Origin: Microlunatus phosphovorus NM-1 | GTDB lineage: Bacteria > Actinomycetota > Actinomycetes > Propionibacteriales > Propionibacteriaceae | DNA length: 64,000 nt | NCBI RefSeq assembly: GCF_000270245.1 | Contig: NC_015635.1 | Coordinates: 3,224,001 to 3,288,000, forward strand | Direction of reading: 5' to 3' | Shown: positions 46,022-54,279 of the stretch, piece after piece | Position numbering within the stretch: position 1 is the first letter of the stretch | How the letters are laid out: every line of letters starts with the position of its first letter | Notes under the pieces: model-generated | The model's database searches: none | Seen by the model: only the letters and a program-made list of their open reading frames with translations | Told to the model about the DNA's origin: nothing | Program-made: the position numbers and the translations under genes

Positions 46022-46534
46022 CTATCGGGTAGCCGAGAACATGTCGTTCCTTGCAGCGACTTCGGCGCCATCAGGATGGTTGACGCACCTCATCCAGGGT
46101 TGCAGCTCACCGATCTGCGGTTCGGGCAGGTAGAAGTCGCGTACGAAGTGGTCGGGCATTCCCCTCAGCCACCGTTCTCCGTGAGGGGTCTGGCCCGTGC
46201 CCCACTCCTCGAGATGGTCGAGAAAAGTGGACAGCAGATTATCCTCGAGTCCTTGATCTGTGAGCGTGGACAGGAGATGTTCCCGCATCCAACCTCGTAG
46301 ATTGAGCTGGTCGCTTGGGAGCCATTTGATCCGCGCAGCGAACAGCACGCCGCCGTCAACGGACACCGCCTGAGCCAGCATCGGGCTGCCGTTCTTGTGC
46401 GGTTTGGTGCATCGCCATATGGCCTGTCGAGCCGGAGGGTTGGCTTGCAACGATGCCTGATGTGCGGCGAGCTCGGCTGTAAGTCGCCTCCTCCCGAGCA
46501 CCCACTCGCGAACATGTGCGGTGTCGCTCCTCAC
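46022..46534 (-). CDS. Hypothetical protein coupled to the integrase, 170 aa
   Basis: The GTG start overlaps the integrase stop by 4 bp. It has a basic helical N-terminus (HVREWVLGRRRLTAELAAHQ), then a beta-containing part (GGVLFAARIKWLPSDQLNL) and an aromatic C-terminus. No family recognised. Its position behind int suggests an accessory role such as immunity or exclusion, without direct evidence. Confidence 0.6.
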   Translation of the reverse strand: MRSDTAHVREWVLGRRRLTAELAAHQASLQANPPARQAIWRCTKPHKNGSPMLAQAVSVDGGVLFAARIKWLPSDQLNLRGWMREHLLSTLTDQGLEDNLLSTFLDHLEEWGTGQTPHGERWLRGMPDHFVRDFYLPEPQIGELQPWMRCVNHPDGAEVAARNDMFSATR

Positions 46535-47658
46535 TTGGTCACCACCATCGCTGAGAGCCGGCGGGCGATCTCCTGGTCGCGGTCCTGCGCCACATGCTGG
46601 TAGCGGATCGCCATCGCCGGGGTGGAGTGCCCGAGCCGGCCCATCAGCTCGGCCAGCGTGGCTCCGGTCTGGGCGGCCATCACCGCACCCGTGTGTCGAA
46701 GGTCGTGGAATCGGAGATCGGGCCTGCCAGATGCTTTCCTGGCTGCGTCCCAGGTCTTGAAGAACGTGCCGTGCGCCAGCTGCTGCCCGGACTGCGCGGC
46801 CGGGAACACGAGCCCCTCACGACCCCAGCCGGCGAACCGGTCAACGTGGGCTCGGATGACCGGGATCAGGTGCGGCGGGATCGCGATGTCCCGGACGCCT
46901 GCGTCTGACTTCGGCGGGCCGACGACAACCTGGCCGTTGACGACCTGCGCGGAGCGGCGAACCTTCACCTTGCCGTTCTTCAGGTCAAGGTCAGAGCGGC
47001 GCAGCTCGACCAGCTCACCCCAGCGCATCGCGCACCAGGAGGCGAGCAGGACCATGCAGCCGTACCGTTCTGGGAGCGCGGCCACGATCGCGTCGAGATC
47101 GGCGGCCGAGGCTGGTTGGATCTTGTGCTCACGCTTGGTCTGCCCTGCACCGCGGATCACGCACGGGTTGGACGAGATCAGCCCATCGGTGACCGCTGTC
47201 CCGAGGATGGTCCGCAGCAGCGCGTAGGCGTGTGCTCGACGGGTCGGGTGGTCGAGGTCGAGTGTCGCGTGCCAGGTCCGTACAGTCAGCGGTGTGATGC
47301 CTTTGAGCGGCAGCGGCCCGAGGTCGGGCAGGATCTTCTGGTCGAGCAGCCGCTGGTAGAGGTCGCGGGTCCGTGGCTTCAGGGTGCGGTTGGCCAGCCA
47401 CGGCTCGGCGTACGCGGCGAGCGTCTCGGCGCGCTGCAAGGTCGCTCTCGACTTTGGTGGTGACCACTTGCCGGCGTCGATCAGCTGCCGTTCCGTCACG
47501 AGCCATCCCCTGGCGTCTGTCATCGTCTGGAACGTTGTTGAGGCGTTGTGGACGGCGATGTCCGGACCCTGGTAGGAGGCCTGGAACCGGCCAGACGGGA
47601 GCTTTCGGACTCTTCCCCAGCCCTCTCGCTGCTTTCTCGGCTTGGTCTTTGTGGCCAT
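46531..47658 (-). CDS. int: Tyrosine-type site-specific integrase
   Basis: 375 residues. An AP2-like arm-binding N-terminus (REGWGRVRKLPSGRFQASYQ) and a SAM-like core-binding domain precede the catalytic domain. The catalytic residues are Arg in ASWCAMRWGELVELR, His-x-x-Arg in FHDLRHTGAVMAAQ, His in LGHSTPAMAIRYQH and the nucleophile Tyr in that last motif. ATG 47658 gives the normal start; an upstream extension overlaps the attachment region. It should act on tRNA-Arg. Confidence 0.94.
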   Translation of the reverse strand: MATKTKPRKQREGWGRVRKLPSGRFQASYQGPDIAVHNASTTFQTMTDARGWLVTERQLIDAGKWSPPKSRATLQRAETLAAYAEPWLANRTLKPRTRDLYQRLLDQKILPDLGPLPLKGITPLTVRTWHATLDLDHPTRRAHAYALLRTILGTAVTDGLISSNPCVIRGAGQTKREHKIQPASAADLDAIVAALPERYGCMVLLASWCAMRWGELVELRRSDLDLKNGKVKVRRSAQVVNGQVVVGPPKSDAGVRDIAIPPHLIPVIRAHVDRFAGWGREGLVFPAAQSGQQLAHGTFFKTWDAARKASGRPDLRFHDLRHTGAVMAAQTGATLAELMGRLGHSTPAMAIRYQHVAQDRDQEIARRLSAMVVTK

Positions 47659-47685
47659 CCTGTCGGACTCCTGTCGTGGATTCGC

Positions 47686-47702
47686 GTGCAACAATGTGCA
47701 AT
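47686..47702. promoter_or_regulatory. Paired GTGCAA sites near attR (candidate integrase arm sites)
   Basis: GTGCAAC at 47686 and GTGCAAT at 47696 are 10 bp apart, similar to the pair inside attL. They lie upstream of int, so binding could also regulate int transcription. Confidence 0.5.
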
Positions 47703-47822
47703 ATGAGTGTACAGTCTTGACCATGGGTGACCACCGAAGGCCACACGGCCAGAAGAGTGAATCACCTAGTCGGACAGCAGTAATCCCTGGTCAATCGCGG
47801 GAGGCACCAGCACCGTTGCAGA

Positions 47823-47849
47823 CAGGTTCGAATCCTGCCGGGGGCGCAG
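47823..47849. repeat. attR, 27-bp direct repeat
   Basis: It is identical to the tRNA-Arg 3' segment at 39838-39864. The original tRNA terminator follows directly. The sequence before it does not fold into a tRNA. Confidence 0.9.
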
Positions 47850-47852
47850 TGT

Positions 47853-47892
47853 AAAACCCCTAGTCAGAGTTACTTTCTGACCAGGGGTTTTT
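47853..47892 (+). terminator. Original tRNA-Arg terminator, displaced by integration
   Basis: AAAACCCCT-A-GTCAGA pairs with TCTGAC-C-AGGGGTTTT around GTTACTT and is followed by T residues. The tRNA gene it belongs to is now about 8 kb away at 39790-39861. Confidence 0.85.
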
Positions 47893-48107
47893 CGTTTGCT
47901 CGGTGGCCTCGGAGGACAAGAGCCTCAACGAGAGTCCTCTGTCTCATCAAGTGCCGTCGTCATTCGACGGATCTTCGGGCTTCAGTGGCCAAGACCGATC
48001 AGAGTCCATTCTGATGGTGGGTTCACACAATCAAACTGGCGCCTCATCGCTCGCGCGATCCGATGCAGAGCCAGTACCGGCGGCGACTCCAGGCTGCCGC
48101 CGCAGCT

Positions 48108-48254
48108 GAAGCAACCGAAAGTCGCCACTCGATTTCGGAGTACGGCCGACTCGGCATCGAGAGGCGAGGTCTGGTTGCTTCGCCGCTCGTGAAGCAACGA
48201 TTTCTCGCCTCTCGGTGAAGGGCGCATTATCGAGTGGCGACTTCTGGTTGCTTC
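48108..48254. repeat. Four alternating inverted copies of a 26-27-bp unit
   Basis: Units lie at 48108-48133 (reverse), 48155-48181 (forward), 48191-48217 (reverse) and 48228-48254 (forward). The forward pattern is ATCGAGWGGCGA then TCTGGTTGCTTC. Neighbouring units pair in several alternative ways, forming a cruciform-like or multi-hairpin structure. Bases 47893-48318 carry no credible gene; this block is their main content. Confidence 0.75.
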
Positions 48255-48318
48255 GACGTCAGCTCGCCTTCAAGTAGGCGTCCAGGGCATCTCGGAGCAC
48301 CTGGCTCCACCGGCGACA

Positions 48319-48756
48319 TCACCCACGTGGTGCCTGGGCCTGCAGGACAGCAAGATCGTCAGCGTTGAGCATCCCGTGGCCAGCTGCGGAAACGACCTGG
48401 TCCCAGGTGCCGGGGAGGTACGCGTCATACGCGCCCTCAGGCACCCGGCCGAGCGTGTAGCTGCGCGCCAGGAGGTCGCCCATCATCTGCTCGTGCGTGA
48501 TCTCGCCCAGCACATGCAGCGCAATCACCTCGCGTGGGGACGGATCGAGCACCGCCTCACGTCGCTTCGCGATGCGACTCACCGTCGCCTGGCTGACACC
48601 AACCTCCGCGGCCACCGCCGACTGAGTGCCGTGCTGGTCCAGCAGGTCGATCACGCGTCGATCACGCGCGACATCGGCAAGGATCGAGAAAGCTAGCGCC
48701 TTGGCAGGCGAGATCCCGAGTTCGGAAGCAGAGAGCCGTCGTGTGACAGTCACCAC
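48319..48756 (-). CDS. Helix-turn-helix protein, possible regulator
   Basis: 145 residues. The helix-turn-helix is SAVAAEVGVSQATVSRIAKR at about residues 46-66, and the C-terminal part is helical. AGGAGG precedes two adjacent GTG codons, the second (48753) better spaced. It is divergent from the Uma2 gene with a 60-bp gap. It may control itself or the nuclease. Confidence 0.7.
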   Translation of the reverse strand: MVTVTRRLSASELGISPAKALAFSILADVARDRRVIDLLDQHGTQSAVAAEVGVSQATVSRIAKRREAVLDPSPREVIALHVLGEITHEQMMGDLLARSYTLGRVPEGAYDAYLPGTWDQVVSAAGHGMLNADDLAVLQAQAPRG

Positions 48757-48816
48757 AGCCTCCTTTCATTCGTGCATGAATAACATAGTCGATGCCGCCA
48801 GACTCGCCAAGGTGGG

Positions 48817-49365
48817 ATGATGGGCGACATGGCCGTCGAAGCGTTGGTGCGCAGACCAGCGACCTGGGATGAGTACCAGGCGCTGGGCGAGGACGTCCGG
48901 GCCGAGTACATCGACGGAGAGATCGTCATGACACCGTTTCCGACGATTGGCCATCAGCGCGCCTCCCGTCGCCTGGCGAACCTCCTGGAGTCAGTGCTAC
49001 CGGAGGGTTTCGATGTTGTCGAGGCCTGCGGCTGGAAACCGGGCAAGGACGAATTCGGTCCGGATGTGATGGTCTTCCCGCTCGCCGAGGCCACTTCCGA
49101 CGTCCGCTTCACCGGCACCCCGGTGCTGTGCATCGAGGTGGTCTCAGGCAACCGTGGCAATGACTATGTGACCAAGGTGGCCAAGTACGCCATGGCCGGG
49201 CTCGTGCACTACTGGATCCTCGACCCGGCCGGCACGCTTGATGTGCTGACCCTGGACGAGACCGGTCACTACCGGCTGGAGACCGAGGTGCTCGTCGACA
49301 AGCCGCAGGACGTGTCGTTCGGGATCGCCGAGGTTCACATCGACCTGGCCATCATTCTGCGGTGA
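48817..49365 (+). CDS. Uma2-family restriction-endonuclease-fold protein (DUF820)
   Basis: 182 residues. Typical Uma2 order: WDEYQALGEDVRAEYIDGEI, the GHQRASRRLANLLES helix, PDVMVFPLAEA and the PD-(D/E)xK-like VLCIEVVSGNRGNDYVTKVA, then YWILDPAG. Catalysis in vivo is uncertain for this abundant family. The ATG at 48829 is an alternative start. Confidence 0.85.
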   Translation: MMGDMAVEALVRRPATWDEYQALGEDVRAEYIDGEIVMTPFPTIGHQRASRRLANLLESVLPEGFDVVEACGWKPGKDEFGPDVMVFPLAEATSDVRFTGTPVLCIEVVSGNRGNDYVTKVAKYAMAGLVHYWILDPAGTLDVLTLDETGHYRLETEVLVDKPQDVSFGIAEVHIDLAIILR

Positions 49366-49409
49366 GGCCAGCGGCTGTGTCCGCAACCGCCGTCCCCGCC
49401 ACTTCGGGC

Positions 49410-49415
49410 TAGTCT
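49410..49415 (+). promoter_or_regulatory. -10 hexamer TAGTCT of the GT87 gene (leaderless)
   Basis: TAGTCT ends 6 nt before the GTG at 49422, and there is no Shine-Dalgarno sequence. Confidence 0.4.
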
Positions 49416-49421
49416 GCTCCG

Positions 49422-50765
49422 GTGTCAAGCGCCGAACCCACGCCCGCCGCGGACAGCTCCCGGGAGAGATCGGGACTGGTCGGCTGGTGGCAGGCCCGCC
49501 GCAGCGGCCGAACAGTCGTCATCGCCTGGCTGGTGACGCGGCTGCTGATGCTCGTCGTGATGACCATCCTCGACACCACGAACAAGACCCGCCCGGTCAC
49601 CGGTGACGTCCTCTACTACCAGCGCAAGATCGTCGGGCTGTTCGAGGTCGGCCTGCCGGGCACGATGATGGAGTACCCGACGCCGGTGGTGTGGATCCTC
49701 ACGCTCCCGTACGGTGCCGGGTTCGGCAGCCAGGTCGGCTACGTGGTCGCGTTCGTCATCTTGATGCTGGCCCTCGACGCCGCCTTCACGTACGCGCTCT
49801 GGCGCAGCGCCGGCCGGCGGCACGACCTGGCCGTCGACTTCTGGATCGCGTTCGTCTTCCTGGTCGGACCGCTCAGCTACGGGCGGTTCGACATCATCCC
49901 GGCCGTACTGGCCGGCGGGGCTTTGCTGGCCGCGCGCACCCGGCCCTGGATAGCCGGCGCGCTGATCGGGCTCGGGGCGGCGATCAAGCTCTGGCCGGCG
50001 CTGCTCATCCCGGCACTGATGGCGGACAAGCAGCGGCGCAAACCGACCGCGATCGGCTTCGTCGTGGTCGGCTTCGGCCTGGCGTTGGTCAGCCTGATCG
50101 CCGGCGGGATGACCCGGCTGTTCTCGCCCCTGACCTGGCAGTCCGACCGAGGCCTGCAGATCGAGTCGGTCTGGGCCAGCCCGTTGATGCTGGTCCGGAT
50201 GGTCGACCCGCAGGGCTGGCTGGTGGAGATCTCGAAGTACCAGGCGTTCGAGATCTTCGGTCCCGGCGTCGGTGTGTGGCAGACGGCGAGCAACATTGCC
50301 ACCGTGGCCGGCCTGGTGACCATCGTGCTGCTGTGGGTCCGCGCCTTCCGGGTGCGCGGCGGTGTCTCACCGGTCGCCGTTGCCCTGGTGGTGCTCGCGA
50401 CGGTCGCGATGATGATCATCACCAACAAGACCCTCAGCCCCCAGTACCTGCTCTGGCTGGGCGGCCCGGTCGCCGCGCTGCTGCTGCTCCGGACCCAGGC
50501 AGCCACCCCTGGGCTGCGCCGCTGGATCGTCCGGCTCGCAGTGGCCGCGCTCGTGCTCGCCGGGCTCACCCAGCTGGTCTACCCGCTGCTGTACGACAGC
50601 TATCTGAACCTCACCGGGCCGGTCGGGCTGGTGGTCGCCACCCTGGTGACCACCGTCCGCAACCTCGGTCTGCTCGGCTACACCGTCGCCACGGTGTTCC
50701 TGGCCTGGCGGACTACTTCATCGTCCCCTGCGACACCGAGCCCTGCAGCTGACGCTGGAAGATGA
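49422..50765 (+). CDS. GT87-type polyprenyl-phosphate-mannose mannosyltransferase-like membrane protein
   Basis: 447 residues with ten or more membrane helices. A GT-C acidic loop follows the first helix (TGDVLYYQRKIVGLFEVGLP), then EYPTPVVWILTLPY and SYGRFDIIPA, and LGAAIKLWPALLIPALMAD matches the GT87/DUF2029 family. It would add mannose to envelope lipids or glycans. The 3' end overlaps the convergent ABC permease by 53 bp. Confidence 0.82.
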   Translation: MSSAEPTPAADSSRERSGLVGWWQARRSGRTVVIAWLVTRLLMLVVMTILDTTNKTRPVTGDVLYYQRKIVGLFEVGLPGTMMEYPTPVVWILTLPYGAGFGSQVGYVVAFVILMLALDAAFTYALWRSAGRRHDLAVDFWIAFVFLVGPLSYGRFDIIPAVLAGGALLAARTRPWIAGALIGLGAAIKLWPALLIPALMADKQRRKPTAIGFVVVGFGLALVSLIAGGMTRLFSPLTWQSDRGLQIESVWASPLMLVRMVDPQGWLVEISKYQAFEIFGPGVGVWQTASNIATVAGLVTIVLLWVRAFRVRGGVSPVAVALVVLATVAMMIITNKTLSPQYLLWLGGPVAALLLLRTQAATPGLRRWIVRLAVAALVLAGLTQLVYPLLYDSYLNLTGPVGLVVATLVTTVRNLGLLGYTVATVFLAWRTTSSSPATPSPAADAGR

Positions 50766-51612
50766 TGTAGACGACCAGCACCGGCGTCACCGTGATCACC
50801 ACGGCCGCGAACAGCGCGCCGAAGTCGACCGCGTAGCCGGCCTGCGAGGCGAACGCCGCCATCCCCTGGCTCAGCACGTAGTTGTCGACGTTGGTGTTGA
50901 TCGCTACCGGGATGAGGAACTGGTTCCACAGCCCGAGGAAGTTGAAGATCGCCACCGAGGCGAAGCCGTTCCGGGCCATCGGCAGCATCACCAGGAAGAA
51001 GGTGGCCCACTCCCCCGCCCCGTCCAGGTACGCGGCCTCGGAGATCTCGTACGGTAGCGCCTTGAAGAAGGCGAACAGGAAGAACACCGTGAACGGCAGC
51101 GCGAACGCGACGTACGTCAGCGTCAGCCCGGGCAGCGTGTTCAGCAGGCCCAGGTTCTTCAGGGTGAAGAACAGCGGCACGATGGCCAGGAAGATCGGGA
51201 AGGTCAGACCGGCCAGCATCAGGTAGTAGATGACCTTGCTGCCGGGAAACTGGAACCGGGCCAGCCCGTACGCACACATCGACCCGAGCACCATCACGAT
51301 CACCAGCGCCGAGCCGACGACCAGGACCGTGTTGAAGAAGTAGTTCCCGATGCCGGCCGTGGTCCAGGCGTTGACGTAGTTCTGCAGATGCAGACCCTGT
51401 GGCAGCGAGAACGGTGAGGAGAAGATCTCCCGGGTGGTCTTGAACGAGGTGACCAGCGTCCAGAGCATGGGGCCGATGACAATGACCGACCAGAGGACCA
51501 GGACCGCGTGGGTGATCCCGAGGAACGCCTTCTCCCCTGACGAGGTGGTCTGCTGCCGCAGCTCGGTCGACTCCTCGGACGCCGATCCGACCGGCGAGGT
51601 CACAGTGTTCAT
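50713..51612 (-). CDS. Sugar ABC transporter permease (MalG type)
   Basis: 299 residues and six membrane helices. The ATPase-docking loop reads EISEAAYLDGAGEWATFFLV. It is the second permease of the operon, overlapping the first by 4 bp. Confidence 0.93.
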   Translation of the reverse strand: MNTVTSPVGSASEESTELRQQTTSSGEKAFLGITHAVLVLWSVIVIGPMLWTLVTSFKTTREIFSSPFSLPQGLHLQNYVNAWTTAGIGNYFFNTVLVVGSALVIVMVLGSMCAYGLARFQFPGSKVIYYLMLAGLTFPIFLAIVPLFFTLKNLGLLNTLPGLTLTYVAFALPFTVFFLFAFFKALPYEISEAAYLDGAGEWATFFLVMLPMARNGFASVAIFNFLGLWNQFLIPVAINTNVDNYVLSQGMAAFASQAGYAVDFGALFAAVVITVTPVLVVYIIFQRQLQGSVSQGTMK

Positions 51613-52604
51613 CGGCGGCCGTCATCCTTCCCGCCAAGCAGCCGGCTCACAGCGAAGACCAGTGCCGCGAACAGCAAGGTCACACCGGCAAGTACCACGC
51701 CCATCGCGCAGGCTAGTCCGAACTGGCCCTTGGTGAAGGCAGTGGTGAACAGCTGCTGCGCCATCACCAGGGTCGAGTTGTTGGGCCCGCCACCGGGGTT
51801 CAGCGCGGCCATGTAGACGAAGGCGTCCAAGGCGAGGATGCCGAGATAGATCCACGCCGTCTGGACGTTGTCGCGGATCAGTGGCAGCGTGATGGAGATG
51901 GCGATCCGGAACCGTCCGGCGCCGTCGATCCGGGCCGCCTCGAAGGTCTCGGCCGGCACGTCCTTGATGGCGGCCACGAACAACACCATGTAGAAGCCGA
52001 CCATGCTCCACACGATCACGAAGATGGTGGCTGCCATCGCCGTCCGCTCGTCGCCGAGCCAGGGGAAGGACTCGAACATCTCGAACCCCAGCGCGGTCAG
52101 GATGCCGTTCAGCAGCCCGTTGCTGGGATCGTAGATCTGGCTCCACATGATGCCGATCACGATGGCCGGGATCACGTACGGGAAGAACGAGACGGTCCGG
52201 TAGAACCCGGATGCCTTCAGACCTCTGGTCTGGCCGCGCATGCTGCCGCCGACGGTGATGAGAGAGGCGAGCGCGAAGCTGAGGGTGAGCGTGACGACGG
52301 GCAGCACGATCGCCAGCACGATGTTGTTGCGCAGCGACTTCAAGAAGATGTCGTCAGTGAACACCCGCTCGAAGTTGCGCAGTCCGATGAAGTTCTGGGT
52401 CGGGCTGAACCCCGACCAGTCGGTCAGCGAGTAGTAGACAGCCTGGGCGAAGGGCGAGACGACGAAGACCAGGTAGATCACCAGCGGCAGGCCGAGGAAG
52501 ACGGCCATGAAGCTGGCCTTGTCGAACGTCCACCGGCCGGCACGCCGGCGCCGGGCGGAGACGAGGTCCCCGCCCGGCACCGGCTGGGTGGCCGTTGTGG
52601 TCAC
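51609..52604 (-). CDS. Sugar ABC transporter permease (MalF type)
   Basis: 331 residues and six membrane helices. The docking loop reads TFEAARIDGAGRFRIAISIT. It overlaps the binding-protein gene by 4 bp. No ATPase gene is present, so a shared MsiK-type ATPase elsewhere is probably used. Confidence 0.93.
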   Translation of the reverse strand: MTTTATQPVPGGDLVSARRRRAGRWTFDKASFMAVFLGLPLVIYLVFVVSPFAQAVYYSLTDWSGFSPTQNFIGLRNFERVFTDDIFLKSLRNNIVLAIVLPVVTLTLSFALASLITVGGSMRGQTRGLKASGFYRTVSFFPYVIPAIVIGIMWSQIYDPSNGLLNGILTALGFEMFESFPWLGDERTAMAATIFVIVWSMVGFYMVLFVAAIKDVPAETFEAARIDGAGRFRIAISITLPLIRDNVQTAWIYLGILALDAFVYMAALNPGGGPNNSTLVMAQQLFTTAFTKGQFGLACAMGVVLAGVTLLFAALVFAVSRLLGGKDDGRR

Positions 52605-54016
52605 TTGATCTCGATCTTCTTGACCGAGTCGTCACTGGCGACCTTGTCGGTGATCTGCTGCAGACCCTTGGTGAGGTCCGCCACCGACGACTTGCCGTCG
52701 AGGAAGGTGTTCCACAGCACGAGCTGGTCCGAGTTCATGCCGTAGTACTCGACGAACTGCCAGCTGAAGATGTCGTTCCCCGCGGCGCTCAGCATGTCGG
52801 TCTGCGACACCAGTGCGGTGGAACCGAAGCCGTCCGGCGGCACGGTGCCCTTGACCACGGTCGGAGCGAGCTTGGTCTTGGCGAAGTTCGTCGCCGCGTC
52901 CTTCGACAGCATCACCCGCAGCAGCTCCTTGCCACCGGCCACGTTCTTGCCCTGCGTCGGGACCACGTACGGCTCGCCGGCGGTGCTGTGCAGCGCCGTG
53001 AACGGCATCGCGCTGGAGGAGCTGACCGTCGGCTCGGGCGAGCCGGTCATCTCGAAGCCCTCCTTCGTCTGGTCCTTCATCTCGTTCTCGATCCAGGAGC
53101 CGGACGGGTAGAGCAGCGCGTCCTCGTCGTTGCTCCACTGCGCCTGCGCCGCGGTGAACTGGGTACCCGACCCACCCGGCTTGAACATGCCCGCATCGAT
53201 GATCTTCTTCATCGCGGTGAACACCTCCTGGACGGCCTGCTGGGACCAGCAGTCCGGCTTGAGGTTCTCCAGCGACAGACGCACCTCGTCGCCGCCCTGC
53301 TTGATGGCCGAGCTGATGGCCAGTGTCTGGTAGTAGGTAGCCGCCTCCTTACCCCAGACGAACAGGTACTTCTTCTTCTCCTTGGCCTTGGTGCCGAGCT
53401 CGTACGCCTCGTCCCAGGTCTTGGGCGGGGTCCAGCCGTTCTCCTCGAACAGGGATGCCGAGTACCACAGCGCGTACACCGTGAGCGCGTAGTTGATCGC
53501 GGCCAGCTTGCCGTCGAAGGTGCCTGGCTCCAGCACACCGCCGAACAGGGTGTCGCGGATCTTGGTGCCTTCTACGTTCGGGGCGTCGACCACCGAGGTG
53601 AGGTCCTCGAGCTGGTCGATGATCGTGCTGATACCGATCGCCCCGGCGCCGGAGTTGTCGATCAGGTCCGGCGGGTCTCCAGCCACGAACCGCGGCTGCA
53701 GCTCCTGGGCGATCTTGGTCGACGGTGAGACCTTGACGGTGACGCCTGGGTGCAGCTGCTCCATCTGGTTGGCGGCGAACTCGACGTAGTCGATGCCGTA
53801 GCCACCGTTGAAGATGACCGCATCGACCGTGCTGTTGGCCGCCACACCGAACGGGTTCTCCGCCGAGACCGCTCCGGTCTCGGTGCTGCTAGGTGTCTCG
53901 CTGCCACCGCTCGCTGCGCAAGAGGCAAGCGTGCCGGCCAGCGGAGCCACCGCAGCGGCGGCCAGTGCGAACTTCAGGAACTGTCGCCTTTGCAGCGGGG
54001 TCTTGTCGACTGTCAT
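52601..54016 (-). CDS. Carbohydrate ABC transporter substrate-binding lipoprotein
   Basis: 471 residues. A twin-arginine type signal (QRRQFLKFALAAAAVAPLAG) ends in the lipobox TLASC, predicting Tat export and lipid anchoring. The mature part fits family-1 solute-binding proteins, resembling NgcE-like N-acetylglucosamine/chitobiose binders. The start at 54016 is preferred (GAAAGG upstream). A sugar kinase gene at the window end fits amino-sugar use, but the substrate is not proven. Confidence 0.88.
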   Translation of the reverse strand: MTVDKTPLQRRQFLKFALAAAAVAPLAGTLASCAASGGSETPSSTETGAVSAENPFGVAANSTVDAVIFNGGYGIDYVEFAANQMEQLHPGVTVKVSPSTKIAQELQPRFVAGDPPDLIDNSGAGAIGISTIIDQLEDLTSVVDAPNVEGTKIRDTLFGGVLEPGTFDGKLAAINYALTVYALWYSASLFEENGWTPPKTWDEAYELGTKAKEKKKYLFVWGKEAATYYQTLAISSAIKQGGDEVRLSLENLKPDCWSQQAVQEVFTAMKKIIDAGMFKPGGSGTQFTAAQAQWSNDEDALLYPSGSWIENEMKDQTKEGFEMTGSPEPTVSSSSAMPFTALHSTAGEPYVVPTQGKNVAGGKELLRVMLSKDAATNFAKTKLAPTVVKGTVPPDGFGSTALVSQTDMLSAAGNDIFSWQFVEYYGMNSDQLVLWNTFLDGKSSVADLTKGLQQITDKVASDDSVKKIEIK

Positions 54017-54130
54017 CGAGATGTGCCTTTCGTCACCGGGTGCATCGCGCGCCCATGGATTGTGGACTCCGGAGGGAGATGATGACGGGTTGCGAGCCGG
54101 GCTCGCGGGTGACAATCACCTAAGCACATG

Positions 54131-54178
54131 TTTTGCGATTTTGCAGTATCTGAGCCAAAAGTTGCACAAAAATGCAAC
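54131..54178. promoter_or_regulatory. Candidate operators upstream of the sugar transporter
   Basis: GTTGCA-CAAAAA-TGCAAC (54161-54178) is a perfect palindrome. TTTTGCGATTTTGCAGTA (54131-54148) is a related imperfect one with its centre 30 bp away. The strip is much more AT-rich than its surroundings. A ROK, LacI or DeoR-type repressor is plausible but none is adjacent. Confidence 0.55.
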
Positions 54179-54279
54179 CTGGTGGTGATCCAACGCCACT
54201 CGTCTTGGACGGTCGAGGTCCGTGGCTTGGTCGGCTGGTTCGAACGGACGACCTTTCACGCCCAGGTCGGCCGGCATCC

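Larger units (their letters stand above)
39838..47849. mobile_element. 8-kb integrated element at tRNA-Arg, phage-satellite-like
   Basis: Direct 27-bp repeats bound it at the 3' end of tRNA-Arg. A tyrosine integrase reads inward next to attR. Contents: a short rightward operon (39966-41009), a structured centre (41042-41234), and a leftward operon with Xis-like, DUF3631 ATPase, WhiB, scaffold-like and HK97-type capsid genes. No terminase, portal, tail, lysin or holin gene is visible. A complete small satellite is more likely than prophage decay because the genes are intact and tightly overlapping. Confidence 0.8.

Noticed and set aside
47823-47860. Second tRNA-Arg copy
   Set aside because: Only the 3' part matches; the upstream sequence does not fold, as expected for attR.
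47896-48192. A 98-codon plus-strand frame
   Set aside because: It runs through the inverted-unit block and has no ribosome binding site or family features.
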